A DNA stretch of 46,087 bases from positions 1-46,087 of the forward strand of contig JACRNU010000026.1 of the NCBI GenBank assembly GCA_016234805.1, written 5' to 3'. Below are positions 8,080 through 15,887 of this stretch, piece by piece; positions within the stretch are counted from its first letter, which is position 1, and every line of letters starts with the position of its first letter. Under the pieces are notes generated by a model, which was not told where the DNA came from, ran no database searches, and was given only the letters and a program-made list of their open reading frames with translations. The DNA comes from Elusimicrobiota bacterium (lineage in GTDB: Bacteria; Elusimicrobiota; Elusimicrobia; UBA1565; UBA9628). Position numbers and translations under genes: made by a program.

Positions 8080-8784
8080 TCAGCGCGCTTCCACCGTCCA
8101 ATCCTGGGACTCGCCCACGGACATCACTTTGCTCATGACCTGGCCCTGGGAGGTCACGGCCCCGAAGGTGACCCCGCCTCCGCCGTCTTTCTCCGCCAGG
8201 ACCTTGAGGCTCGTGGAAGCCCCGGGCTTGAGGGGAAGGGTGAGGACAGCCCCGGCATTGGAAAGATTGACCCTGCCGAGAGTCTTGCCGTCCACGGACA
8301 CCACGACCACGTCACCGTCCTCGGCCGCGGAGTCCACCAGCCTGATCGAGAAAAGGTCCATGCGGGCCTCCGCGACCTCCCGGCGCAGTTCGGGACTCGC
8401 CTGGGCCAGGACCGGAGGGATATCCCCGCGCTTCAAGGCCTCCCGCGCCGCTTCGGTGGCAGCCCGGTCGAACTCGGCCCTGCCCACGGCCAGGACCTGC
8501 GCCACGGACGCAGGGGCCGGAGCCTGGGCCGAGATATTGGCAGGTTCAGCGGGAGGCTCAGGCTTTCTGACATGCCAGACCCCCAGCCCGCCCAAGCCAA
8601 GGACGAGCGCGAGGCCGGCGGCAGCCAAAGGGCCGATTCGACGCTGTTTGGGCTTCGGCTCCAGGTCCGGCAAGGGGGTGTAGCCCGCGCCCCCGGCCGC
8701 GAACCCGGGCTCCGATCCGCCCCTCTCGGAGTCCCGCCGTTGAGGAGGCTCCTCGCGCTCAGGGCCCGAATCCCGGTCAGTCAT
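8080..8784 (-). CDS. Single-pass membrane protein of unknown function, first gene of the AAA+ operon
   Basis: The 234-residue protein has a charged, Pro/Gly-rich N-terminal tail of about 48 residues, one transmembrane helix (GPLAAAGLALVLGLGGLGVW, about 51-70), a Pro/Ala linker, a helical section (FDRAATEAAREALKRG) and a C-terminal beta-rich domain (DGDVVVVSVDGKTLGRV). The basic QRR before the helix suggests a cytoplasmic N-terminus with the beta domain outside the inner membrane. I do not recognise the family. The gene heads the operon, with one base between it and the membrane AAA+ gene, so it is probably a partner or sensor for the ATPases. A TAGAAT hexamer lies 11 bases upstream of the ATG, in the 61-base divergent gap shared with the GldA-like gene. 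Confidence 0.65.
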   Translation of the reverse strand: MTDRDSGPEREEPPQRRDSERGGSEPGFAAGGAGYTPLPDLEPKPKQRRIGPLAAAGLALVLGLGGLGVWHVRKPEPPAEPANISAQAPAPASVAQVLAVGRAEFDRAATEAAREALKRGDIPPVLAQASPELRREVAEARMDLFSIRLVDSAAEDGDVVVVSVDGKTLGRVNLSNAGAVLTLPLKPGASTSLKVLAEKDGGGGVTFGAVTSQGQVMSKVMSVGESQDWTVEAR

Positions 8785-8845
8785 GGCAACACAGGATTCT
8801 AGCAGGTTTTCTTCATGAATTCCTATTTAGTATCCTTTCTGGGAC

Positions 8846-9796
8846 ATGATACGCGCTGAGAACCTCACCAAACGCTTCGGCGAGATCACGGCGGTCGACG
8901 GGCTGACCTTCGAGATCCCGGTCGGGCAGATCGTGGGGTTCCTCGGCCCCAACGGCGCGGGCAAGACCACGACCATGCGCCTGCTCACGGCGTACCTGCC
9001 GGCGGACGACGGCCGGGCCGTGGTCATGGACCTCGACGTGGCCGAGCACCCGCTCGCGGTGCGCCGCCGCCTGGGCTATCTCCCGGAGAACAACCCGCTC
9101 CACGAGAACCTGGAAGTGACGGACGCCCTGCATTTCATCGGCCGGCTGCGCGGGCTGACCGACGAAACGGCCCGGACCGCGCGGGTCAAGGCCGTGGTCA
9201 AGACCTGCGGCCTCGGGAGCGTGGTGGGACGCAGGACCGGCGAGCTCTCCAAGGGCTTTCGCCAGCGCCTGGGCTTGGCCCAGGCCATCATCCACGACCC
9301 GGACGTGCTCGTCCTCGACGAGCCGACCTCAGGCCTCGACCCCAACCAGGTGCTCGAGGTCAGGGACCTCATCCGGGAGCTCAAGAAGGAGAAGACCCTG
9401 CTCCTCTCCACCCACATCCTCTCCGAGGTCCAGGCGGTCTGCGACCGCGTCATCATCTTGAACGGCGGCAGGATCGCGGCGGACGGCACGCCCGACGAGC
9501 TCTCCGGGAGCCTGCAGAACAAGAACCGCCTCCACCTTTCGCTCAAGGGCCCGGCCGAGGGCATCCGTCAGGCCCTTCAGGGGCTCCCGGGCGTCGCGGC
9601 CGTGTCCGGCCCGTCGGGCTCGGGGGAGGCGGACGGAAGGTTCGTGGTGGAGTCCGAGGCCTCCGTGGACCTCAGGGAAGAGGTGTTCCGGCTGGCGGCC
9701 GCGAGAGGCTGGCCCGTCCTGCACCTGAGCCTCGAGCGCCTCTCCCTCGAGGAGGTCTTCCGTAAGCTGACCGCGTCTTCCGAGGGAGCTCCATGA
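8846..9796 (+). CDS. GldA-like ABC transporter ATP-binding protein
   Basis: The 316-residue ATPase has Walker A GPNGAGKT (34-41), signature LSKGF (134-138), Walker B VLVLDE (154-159), the DEPTSGLD D-loop segment and the switch His in LLLSTHILSEV. A C-terminal extension of about 90 residues follows, as in GldA/NatA/CcmA-like ATPases. It is followed directly by GldF-like permease and GldG-like auxiliary genes, with an ATGA overlap at 9793-9796. In Bacteroidetes GldA/F/G are linked to gliding; in other phyla the same trio is an ABC-2 exporter of unknown substrate. A TATCCT hexamer sits nine bases before the ATG and I see no ribosome-binding site, so a very short leader is possible. Confidence 0.9.
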   Translation: MIRAENLTKRFGEITAVDGLTFEIPVGQIVGFLGPNGAGKTTTMRLLTAYLPADDGRAVVMDLDVAEHPLAVRRRLGYLPENNPLHENLEVTDALHFIGRLRGLTDETARTARVKAVVKTCGLGSVVGRRTGELSKGFRQRLGLAQAIIHDPDVLVLDEPTSGLDPNQVLEVRDLIRELKKEKTLLLSTHILSEVQAVCDRVIILNGGRIAADGTPDELSGSLQNKNRLHLSLKGPAEGIRQALQGLPGVAAVSGPSGSGEADGRFVVESEASVDLREEVFRLAAARGWPVLHLSLERLSLEEVFRKLTASSEGAP

Positions 9797-10542
9797 CGAC
9801 GGACAAGCCGCCGCTGGTGCAGGTCCACGCCGTGCTCGCCCTGGCCCAGCGGGAGTTCAAGGGCTACTTCGAGTCCCCGGCCGCCTACGTGGCCATCATC
9901 GTCTTCTACCTCATGTCCGGGTACCTTTTCACCGCGACCCTGTTCCTCTCCAACATGGCCACGATCAGCGGCCTCGCCGAGACCATGCCGCTCATCATGA
10001 CCTTCCTCGTCCCGGCCCTCACCATGGGCCTGCTCTCCGAGGAGCTCAAGTCCGGGACCTTCGAGACCCTGGCCACGCTCCCGCTCGAGGACTGGGATAT
10101 CGCGCTCGGAAAGTTCCTCGGGTTCGCGGGCGTGCACCTGCTGACCGTGGCGGGGCTCCTCTTCTACCCCGCGCTCCTGCGCCTTCTGGCCGCTCCGGGC
10201 GCGGGCATGGACTGGGGCGAGACCTTCGGCATCCTCGCGGGCCTCGGGCTCATGGGCCTCATGTTCGGCGCCATCGGCCTGTTCGCCTCGGCCTTGAGCC
10301 GCAGCCAGGTCGTCTCCTTCGTCATCGCCTTCCTCTTCTGCTTCATCTTCTTCATGGCCGGCAACCTGGCCCGGTTCTCGCCCGAATTCATGGCATCCCT
10401 CCTCGAGTTCATCGGGGTGGACGCGCACCTCAACACCCTGGCCAAGGGCGTGGTGGACAGCCGGGACCTCCTCTATTTCGCGAGCATCACCTTCGGCTTC
10501 CTATATCTGACGGTGCAGCGGCTGCAGGCGAGGAGGCTCTGA
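9793..10542 (+). CDS. GldF-like ABC-2 permease
   Basis: The 249-residue integral membrane protein has about six hydrophobic segments, including YVAIIVFYLMSGYLFTATLF near 33-52, MTFLVPALTMGLLSEE, HLLTVAGLLFYPALLRLL, LGLMGLMFGAIGLFASAL and VVSFVIAFLFCFIFFMAG. The segment EELKSGTFETLATLPLEDW is characteristic of GldF/NosY-type ABC-2 permeases. It overlaps the ATPase gene by four bases and lies one base before the GldG-like gene, so the three should be made together as one inner-membrane exporter. The transported substrate is unknown. Confidence 0.88.
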   Translation: MTTDKPPLVQVHAVLALAQREFKGYFESPAAYVAIIVFYLMSGYLFTATLFLSNMATISGLAETMPLIMTFLVPALTMGLLSEELKSGTFETLATLPLEDWDIALGKFLGFAGVHLLTVAGLLFYPALLRLLAAPGAGMDWGETFGILAGLGLMGLMFGAIGLFASALSRSQVVSFVIAFLFCFIFFMAGNLARFSPEFMASLLEFIGVDAHLNTLAKGVVDSRDLLYFASITFGFLYLTVQRLQARRL

Positions 10543-10543
10543 C

Positions 10544-12142
10544 ATGCTCGCCAGCCTCCGGTCGCGCAGGCTCGCCTTCTCGTGGATCGGGGCCGTCCTC
10601 GTGCTCGGCATCCTCGTCCTGCTCAACGTCGCGGCCCACTTCCTCCACGCGCGATGGGACTTCTCCGCCGGGAGGATCTACTCCATCTCTCCGGGCACCA
10701 GGAAGATCCTCGGGGCTCTCAAGGACAACCTCGTCATCAGGGTCTACTATTCGCCGCGCCTGCCCCAGCCGTACGGGCTCAACGAGACGTACCTGAAGTC
10801 TTTGCTCAGCGAGTACAAGAACGCCTCCGGCGGAAGGGTGAAGGTGGATTTCCTCAACCCCGACGACAATCAGACCGCCAAGAAGGAAGCGCTCACGGCA
10901 GGGGTCAGCGGCGTGCGCCTCAACGTCATGGGCCGGGACAAGTTCGAGCTGAGGGACGCCATGATGGGCATGGTCCTCCTGTACAAGGGCAAGACCGACG
11001 TCATCCCCGTGCTCCAGAACACGGCGGACTTCGAATACGACATCACCCGCAAGATCAAGAAGCTCTCCACCGAACAGCGCAAGACCGCGGCCTTCGTGGC
11101 CGGCCACGGGGAGAAGACGCCGGGGGAGGGGCCGCTCCAGGCCATCTTCGGTTCCATGGCCGAGACCATGGAGGTCAGGACCGCGGACCTCTCCAAGCCG
11201 CTGCCCGCCGGCATCGACGCCCTTTGGATACTCGGCCCCAACAAGCAGTTCCCTCCGGCGGAGATCGAGCGGCTCAAGGCCTGGGCGGCCTCGGGCCGCT
11301 CCCTGGGCATCCTCCTCGACCGGCGCTGGGTGGATTTCAGGGCCTTCTTCTCGGGCAAGGCCGACACGGGCTTGGAGACCCTGCTGGAGTCGTGGGGCCT
11401 CGACCAGAGGGAAGGCTTCGTCGTGGACGCGCAGGCCGAGAAGATCCAGCTCGAGCAGCAGTCCGGCATGTTCGTGATGATGAACGTGCTCGAGTACCCC
11501 TACATCCCGGTCGCCACCGACTTCCAGAAGAGCCACCCCGCCACCCGGGGGCTCGACGCGGTATCCCTGCCCTTCGTGCATCCCATCTCCTTCAAGGACA
11601 AGGGAGCGGGCCTCCGCTACACCTCGCTGCTGAACTCCTCGGCCGCCAGCTGGTACGTCACCGAAGCCAAGGTCTCGCCCTACAACCCCCCGGCCAATCT
11701 GGACAAGGCCGAGAAAGGCCCGTTCTCCCTGGCCGGGGTGCTCGAGGGGGACTTCTACAAGGCGGCTCCCTCCACCGTGGCGGCGACCGAGCGCTATCGC
11801 GAGGAAGTGCCGCCTCCGAATTCCGTCGCAAAGCGGCCGACCGGAAGGGTCATCCTCGTGGGCACCTCGCGCCTCATCCAGCCCGGGCTGAGCATCAAGC
11901 CCGCGAACGTCGCCTTCCTCCTCAACCTCGTCGAGTGGTCGCTCCAGGACGAATCCCTGCTTGCCGTCCGGTCCAAGGGCGTCACCTACCGGTACCTCAA
12001 GCCGCTCTCGACTCCGTCCAAGCTCGCGGTCAAGAACGCGATGATCTTCGGCCTGCCGCTCGTCATGGTGGCCGCGGGAGCCGCGGTCTACCGCAGGCAG
12101 AAGAAGCGCAGGGCCGCCCTGCGATCCGAGTATGGACCCTGA
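10544..12142 (+). CDS. GldG-like ABC transporter auxiliary protein
   Basis: The 532-residue protein has an N-terminal transmembrane helix (about 13-33), a large extracytoplasmic region and a C-terminal helix (MIFGLPLVMVAAGAAVYRR). The opening WDFSAGRIYSISPGTRKIL and the later VAGHGEKTPGEG are hallmark segments of the GldG/ABC_transp_aux family, whose periplasmic portion resembles DUF4350-type domains. It probably associates with the GldF-like permease and handles the substrate on the periplasmic side. It starts one base after the GldF-like gene and is followed five bases later by a DUF4340-like gene, the same order seen for this system in several phyla. Confidence 0.9.
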   Translation: MLASLRSRRLAFSWIGAVLVLGILVLLNVAAHFLHARWDFSAGRIYSISPGTRKILGALKDNLVIRVYYSPRLPQPYGLNETYLKSLLSEYKNASGGRVKVDFLNPDDNQTAKKEALTAGVSGVRLNVMGRDKFELRDAMMGMVLLYKGKTDVIPVLQNTADFEYDITRKIKKLSTEQRKTAAFVAGHGEKTPGEGPLQAIFGSMAETMEVRTADLSKPLPAGIDALWILGPNKQFPPAEIERLKAWAASGRSLGILLDRRWVDFRAFFSGKADTGLETLLESWGLDQREGFVVDAQAEKIQLEQQSGMFVMMNVLEYPYIPVATDFQKSHPATRGLDAVSLPFVHPISFKDKGAGLRYTSLLNSSAASWYVTEAKVSPYNPPANLDKAEKGPFSLAGVLEGDFYKAAPSTVAATERYREEVPPPNSVAKRPTGRVILVGTSRLIQPGLSIKPANVAFLLNLVEWSLQDESLLAVRSKGVTYRYLKPLSTPSKLAVKNAMIFGLPLVMVAAGAAVYRRQKKRRAALRSEYGP

Positions 12143-12147
12143 GCGCC

Positions 12148-13122
12148 ATGGATCCTAGGCGCCTGGCCATGCTCGCGGCCGTGCTCGCCGCCATGGGCTT
12201 GGCGTCGACCATCCTCTACTGGCTCTCCGTGCGAGACACCTCCGCCTCCCCGCTCTCCAAAGTCCTCGAGGCCAGGATCTCCAAGCTCCAGATCGACCGC
12301 GAAGGCGTCTCCACGGTCCTCGAGAAAGAAGGCGACTCCTGGAGGATGACCTCCCCGACGCGCGACAGCGTGGACTCCAACCCGGTGAGCGACATCCTCA
12401 ATGCCCTGCTCGGCGTCCGGATCGGAGCCGAGGCCTCCTCGGACCCCGGGAGCTACCCGGACTACGCCGTGCACGAGGCCAGCGCCACGCGCCTGCGCCT
12501 CTACACCGCGGATTCAGCGGCCCCGGTCTTCGACGGGTTCTTCGGCCGGGCGGCGCTCGGCTACGACTCCCTGTACCTGAGGCTGGCCGCCCTGAAGCCC
12601 GTCTACCTCGCCTCGGGCGTGGCGCCCTACCAGCTCGACCGGAAGCCCGACGAGTTCCGCGAGCGCGACATCACGCGGGTCGACCGCGCCACCCTGGAAG
12701 CGATCTCCCTGCGCGCGGAGGGGCGGGACATCGAGATCCGGAGATCCACCTCGGGCTTCACCGTCTCCGGGATCGAAGCCAGCCCCGACAAGGTGGAGAC
12801 GGCCGTGGATCGGATCCTCGGGCTGAGGGTCAGCGATTTCGCGGACGCGGCCGACACCCGGGCCGGGGCCGGTCTCGACCGGCCGGGCCTCGAGATATCC
12901 ATCCGCGGCACGGCCAGGTCCACGCGCCTGCTCGTGGGCAAGTCCAAGCCGGGCCCCAAGGGCGTCACCTCGCCGTACCGCTTCGCGGAGGTCTCGGGCA
13001 GGTCCGCCCTGCTCCTGCTCTCCGCCGCGGACCTCGAATCCATCGTGGACCTGCTCGGCGCCCGGGCCACGGCCGGCCGTCGAACGCCGCTGAAGGCTTC
13101 CCCGGCGCCCTCCAAGAGATAG
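12148..13122 (+). CDS. DUF4340-like membrane-anchored protein
   Basis: The 324-residue protein has an N-terminal anchor (LAMLAAVLAAMGLASTILYW, about 6-25). Repeated beta-strand units follow, of the form seen in DUF4340 proteins: EGDSWRMTSPTRDSVDSNPV, VSDILNALLGVRIG, and a second copy-like stretch around STSGFTVSGIEASPDKVETA. It ends in a basic, Pro-rich tail. DUF4340 genes commonly follow GldG-like genes, and the biochemical role is unknown. The start at 12148 is five bases after the GldG stop. The stop overlaps a small inverted repeat with a TTCG loop (13121-13134); without a T-run I do not call it a terminator. Confidence 0.8.
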   Translation: MDPRRLAMLAAVLAAMGLASTILYWLSVRDTSASPLSKVLEARISKLQIDREGVSTVLEKEGDSWRMTSPTRDSVDSNPVSDILNALLGVRIGAEASSDPGSYPDYAVHEASATRLRLYTADSAAPVFDGFFGRAALGYDSLYLRLAALKPVYLASGVAPYQLDRKPDEFRERDITRVDRATLEAISLRAEGRDIEIRRSTSGFTVSGIEASPDKVETAVDRILGLRVSDFADAADTRAGAGLDRPGLEISIRGTARSTRLLVGKSKPGPKGVTSPYRFAEVSGRSALLLLSAADLESIVDLLGARATAGRRTPLKASPAPSKR

Positions 13123-13257
13123 GTCTTCGGACCTAAAAAGTCCCAGGTCCTTGGACTCTATGCGTTCCTGGGCCTCTTTGGTACACTGGGGTAGGACTTT
13201 AGGGTGCCCGCGACGCAGCCGCCCAGGAGCGCCCGGTCTTGCTGGAGGAGAACGACC

Positions 13258-14331
13258 ATGCATTTCGCGCTGTCCCTTCTGTGCCGGTCCCTGGCCGGGG
13301 CCGCTCTCGCCGCCGGAGTCTCTTTCGACCAGGGCGTCTCGGTCAACGATCTTCCGTGGGACGAGGCGGTCGTCCTCGCCCCTGCCGCAGGGACGCCCGT
13401 TTCCGCGCTCGCGGCCGCGGACACCCTGCGCTGCTTCGACAACGCCCTGGCCAAGCGCCTGAGCTGGGACCTTGCCGCCGGCCTCTGCCGCGGCGCCGGT
13501 TCCGGGCCCGAGACCCTGCGCTGCTTCGACGGCGGTCTCAGCCGCCGCATGAGCTGGCCCCTTGCCGCGGACCTCTGCCGCGCAACCAAGTCCTCGCCGG
13601 ACACCCTGCGCTGCTTCGACCTCGCGCTCGGCAAACGCATGAGCCACGCGGACGCGGCCGGTCTCTGCCGGGGCACCGGATCCTCCGTGGAAACCATCCG
13701 CTGCTTCGAGAGCGCCGTTGCCCGCCGCATGTCCTGGAGCGACGCTGCCGGCATGTGCCGCCGCACCGGCCAATCCGTCGAGACCCTGCGCTGCTTCGAC
13801 CTTGCCGCGGCCAAGCGCCTGAGCTGGAGCGACGCGGCCCTCCTGTGCCGCTCGGCCAAGTCCTCCGTCGAGGCGATCCGCTGTCTCGAAGGCGCCCTGG
13901 CGGCACGCGCGGGCACGCAGACCGCGGTGTCTCTCTGCCGCGGGACGAGCTCCTCCCCCGAGTCCCTGCGCTGCTTCAAGACCGGGGTCGAGAAGCGCAT
14001 GGGACACGGCATCGCCGCGGACCTCTGCCGGGGCACGCAGTCCTCCCCGGACGCCATCCGCTGCTTCGAAGACGGCCTCCAGCGGCGCATGAGCCACCCG
14101 GACGCGGCTGAGCTGTGCCGCGGCAACCGCTCCTCGCCCGACACCCTGCGCTGCTACGACCAGGCCCTGTCCAGGCGCATGGGCTCTCGCCCTGCCGCGG
14201 ACCTCTGCCGGGGCGCGGAGTCCTCGGCCGACACCCTGCGCTGCTATGACGGCGCGTTGGCCAAGCGCCTGGGCTCCCATCAGGCCGTGGAACTGTGCCG
14301 GGTGGACGCGTCCGCGACCCTCGACGACTAG
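13258..14331 (+). CDS. Secreted protein of ten 30-residue di-cysteine repeats
   Basis: The 357-residue protein has a short secretion-type N-terminus (MHFALSLLCRSLAGAALAAG). From residue 55 to 354 it consists of ten tandem units of exactly 30 residues, with the consensus DTLRCFDxALxKRMSWxDAA followed by xLCRGTxSSP. Each unit has two cysteines, at unit positions 5 and 23, so the array has 20 regularly spaced Cys and reads as paired helices. Only three residues follow the last unit. I know no family with this repeat. The regular Cys could form intra-unit disulfides after export or, less likely, bind metal. Start chosen at 13258 because GGAGGAG lies just upstream and the hydrophobic segment begins there. 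The gene stands 61 bases before an LPP20-like lipoprotein gene with its own promoter. Confidence 0.8.
   Translation: MHFALSLLCRSLAGAALAAGVSFDQGVSVNDLPWDEAVVLAPAAGTPVSALAAADTLRCFDNALAKRLSWDLAAGLCRGAGSGPETLRCFDGGLSRRMSWPLAADLCRATKSSPDTLRCFDLALGKRMSHADAAGLCRGTGSSVETIRCFESAVARRMSWSDAAGMCRRTGQSVETLRCFDLAAAKRLSWSDAALLCRSAKSSVEAIRCLEGALAARAGTQTAVSLCRGTSSSPESLRCFKTGVEKRMGHGIAADLCRGTQSSPDAIRCFEDGLQRRMSHPDAAELCRGNRSSPDTLRCYDQALSRRMGSRPAADLCRGAESSADTLRCYDGALAKRLGSHQAVELCRVDASATLDD
13420..14319 (+). repeat. Ten 90-bp tandem coding repeats (30-residue Cys units)
   Basis: The ten units are contiguous with no length change, each opening with a D/E-x-[LI]-R-C pattern and closing with [LM]-C-R. Unit 6 (EAIRCLEGALAARAGTQTAV) is the most diverged. 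The DNA copies differ at many positions, so this is an old array maintained in frame rather than a recent amplification. Confidence 0.85.
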
Positions 14332-14347
14332 GCTCTCGTCTGTCTCG

Positions 14348-14376
14348 TTGACTTTCGTGGGATAACTCGGTAAACT
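14348..14376 (+). promoter_or_regulatory. Sigma70-type promoter for the LPP20-like lipoprotein gene
   Basis: TTGACT at 14348-14353 and TAAACT at 14371-14376 are separated by 17 bases, close to the housekeeping consensus. Transcription would start about eight bases before the ATG at 14392, leaving almost no leader and no ribosome-binding site. Confidence 0.6.
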
Positions 14377-14391
14377 GAGAACAACACTCCC

Positions 14392-15519
14392 ATGAAATCA
14401 TCTCTTCTCGTCCCCTTCCTTGCCATGCCCCTGCTCTCCGCGTGCGCCCAGCTCCCGTTCCCCTCGCTGGCCCTGGCCGCGCCGCCTCAGTCCAGCCAGG
14501 CTTCGTCCTCCCAGGAGCGGTCCGTCCCTTCCGCCCAAGCCCCGGCCGCGCCGTCCGTCCAGGCTTCAGCGGCAGACCCCAGGCCCCGCTGGCTCTCGGA
14601 TCCGAGCAGCGAATTCCCGTCCAGCTCCTTCGTGACCGGCGTGGGCTCGGCCCACAACGAGGAGATGGCCGGGGACAAGGCCCGCGCCGAGGTCTCCAAG
14701 TACTTCGGGGTCAAGATCGCGGCCGAGACCAAGTCCTACATGCGCGAGACCTCCATGGGCAAGGCCTCCTCTACGGAGAAGGACGTCTCGGACGAGGTGA
14801 AATCCTTCACCTTTCAGATGATCGAGGGCGCCGAGATCGCCAAGTACTGGAAGGACTCCGACGGCATCGTCTACGCGCTCGCGACCCTCGAACGCGCGCC
14901 CACCATCAAGAAGCTCGAAGGCAAGCTCGACGAGCTCGACCGCGAGTTTACGTCCGATTCCGAGCTCTTGGCCAAGACCGAGGGCAAGTTCAGCCGCCTC
15001 AAGTACGCCCTCAACATGGTGAAGCTGTCCATCTCCAGGAAGGAATTCAACAAGATGTACCGCATCCTCAGCCCTGAGGGCAAGGGCAGGCCGGGCCCGG
15101 ACACGAAGGAAGTCCTCGTCCAGGCGCGCAAGGCCGTCAAGGCCATCACGGTCCGCGTGGTGGCCTCGGGAGAGAACCCGTCCTCCGTGGGCGCCCTGTT
15201 CGTCGACGAGCTGACGGCCTACGGCCTCAAGGCCGTGGTGGGAGACGAAGGCAAGACCTCGGACATCCTGGTCGAAACCCACGGTGAGGCCCAGAACCTC
15301 AGGCCCAAGGACCTCACCTGGTTCTGGGCGCGGGGGGAGATGGTGACCCGGCTGAGCTACGGCTCCACCGGAGACGTGTTCAAGCGGTTCCAGGAGTCCG
15401 GCGAGGAAGCCTCCCGCGACCCTGGCTCGGCGGTCGACGCCACCCTGGCCAAGCTGGCCAAGCGCAGCGCCCAGCGCGTCTTCCAGGTCATCACCACCGA
15501 GGATCTTTCCGAAGATTGA
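14392..15519 (+). CDS. LPP20-like lipoprotein
   Basis: The 375-residue protein has a lipoprotein signal (MKSSLLVPFLAMPLLSAC) with lipobox LSAC, C18 being the lipidated Cys. A Ser/Ala/Pro-rich linker of about 45 residues follows, then a domain that fits the LPP20 family: PRPRWLSDP, FVTGVGSAHN, then a helix with repeated Ala and EVSKYFGVKI. A helical middle part and a C-terminal beta/alpha domain follow (KAITVRVVASGENPSSVGAL). LPP20-type proteins sit in the outer membrane or are exported; their exact roles are mostly unclear. The TGA at 15517-15519 overlaps the TTG start of the zincin gene, so the two are coupled. Confidence 0.8.
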   Translation: MKSSLLVPFLAMPLLSACAQLPFPSLALAAPPQSSQASSSQERSVPSAQAPAAPSVQASAADPRPRWLSDPSSEFPSSSFVTGVGSAHNEEMAGDKARAEVSKYFGVKIAAETKSYMRETSMGKASSTEKDVSDEVKSFTFQMIEGAEIAKYWKDSDGIVYALATLERAPTIKKLEGKLDELDREFTSDSELLAKTEGKFSRLKYALNMVKLSISRKEFNKMYRILSPEGKGRPGPDTKEVLVQARKAVKAITVRVVASGENPSSVGALFVDELTAYGLKAVVGDEGKTSDILVETHGEAQNLRPKDLTWFWARGEMVTRLSYGSTGDVFKRFQESGEEASRDPGSAVDATLAKLAKRSAQRVFQVITTEDLSED

Positions 15520-15887
15520 AATTCTCCAGATCCCTCTTCCTCAAGCTCGCTGAGAAGGAACTGGCCGCCATCCCCAAGGCCTTCCGGGACCTCTTCACCG
15601 ACCTCTCCGTGGAAGTCCGCGCGGCCCCGGGCCGGGAGGCGGGCCGCTGGAAAGGCTCGACCAACCTGCTCGGTCTCTACACTGGCCTGACGCGCGCGGA
15701 CATGGCCAGCCCATTCGCCGGCGCGCACACTCCTGCGCGCGTCATCCTCTACCAGAGGAACATCGAGTCCCTGTGCTCCTCCGAGTCCGAGCTCCGGGCG
15801 CAGATAGGCTCCACCCTGCGCCACGAGATCGCCCACCACTTCGGGTTCAGCGAGGAGGACATCCGGAGAGCGGCTCCGGAAGATTAG
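15516..15887 (+). CDS. Minimal zincin-like metallopeptidase (DUF1025/Zincin_1 type)
   Basis: The 123-residue protein carries HEIAHHFG at 103-110, the zinc-binding HExxH, followed by FSEEDIR as in the small DUF1025 (Zincin_1) family. The middle part VILYQRNIESLC also fits that family. There is no signal peptide, so it is probably cytoplasmic. Start is TTG at 15516, overlapping the lipoprotein stop in a TTGA arrangement; an ATG start would lose the N-terminal helix. The TAG stop overlaps the stop of the convergent giant gene by four bases. Substrate unknown. Confidence 0.85.
   Translation: MKFSRSLFLKLAEKELAAIPKAFRDLFTDLSVEVRAAPGREAGRWKGSTNLLGLYTGLTRADMASPFAGAHTPARVILYQRNIESLCSSESELRAQIGSTLRHEIAHHFGFSEEDIRRAAPED

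Noticed and set aside
13121..13157. A hairpin AGGTC-TTCG-GACCT and a second inverted repeat AGTCC/GGACT after the DUF4340-like gene, considered as a terminator
   Set aside because: The stem is five base pairs and is followed by A, not T; not enough for a terminator call.
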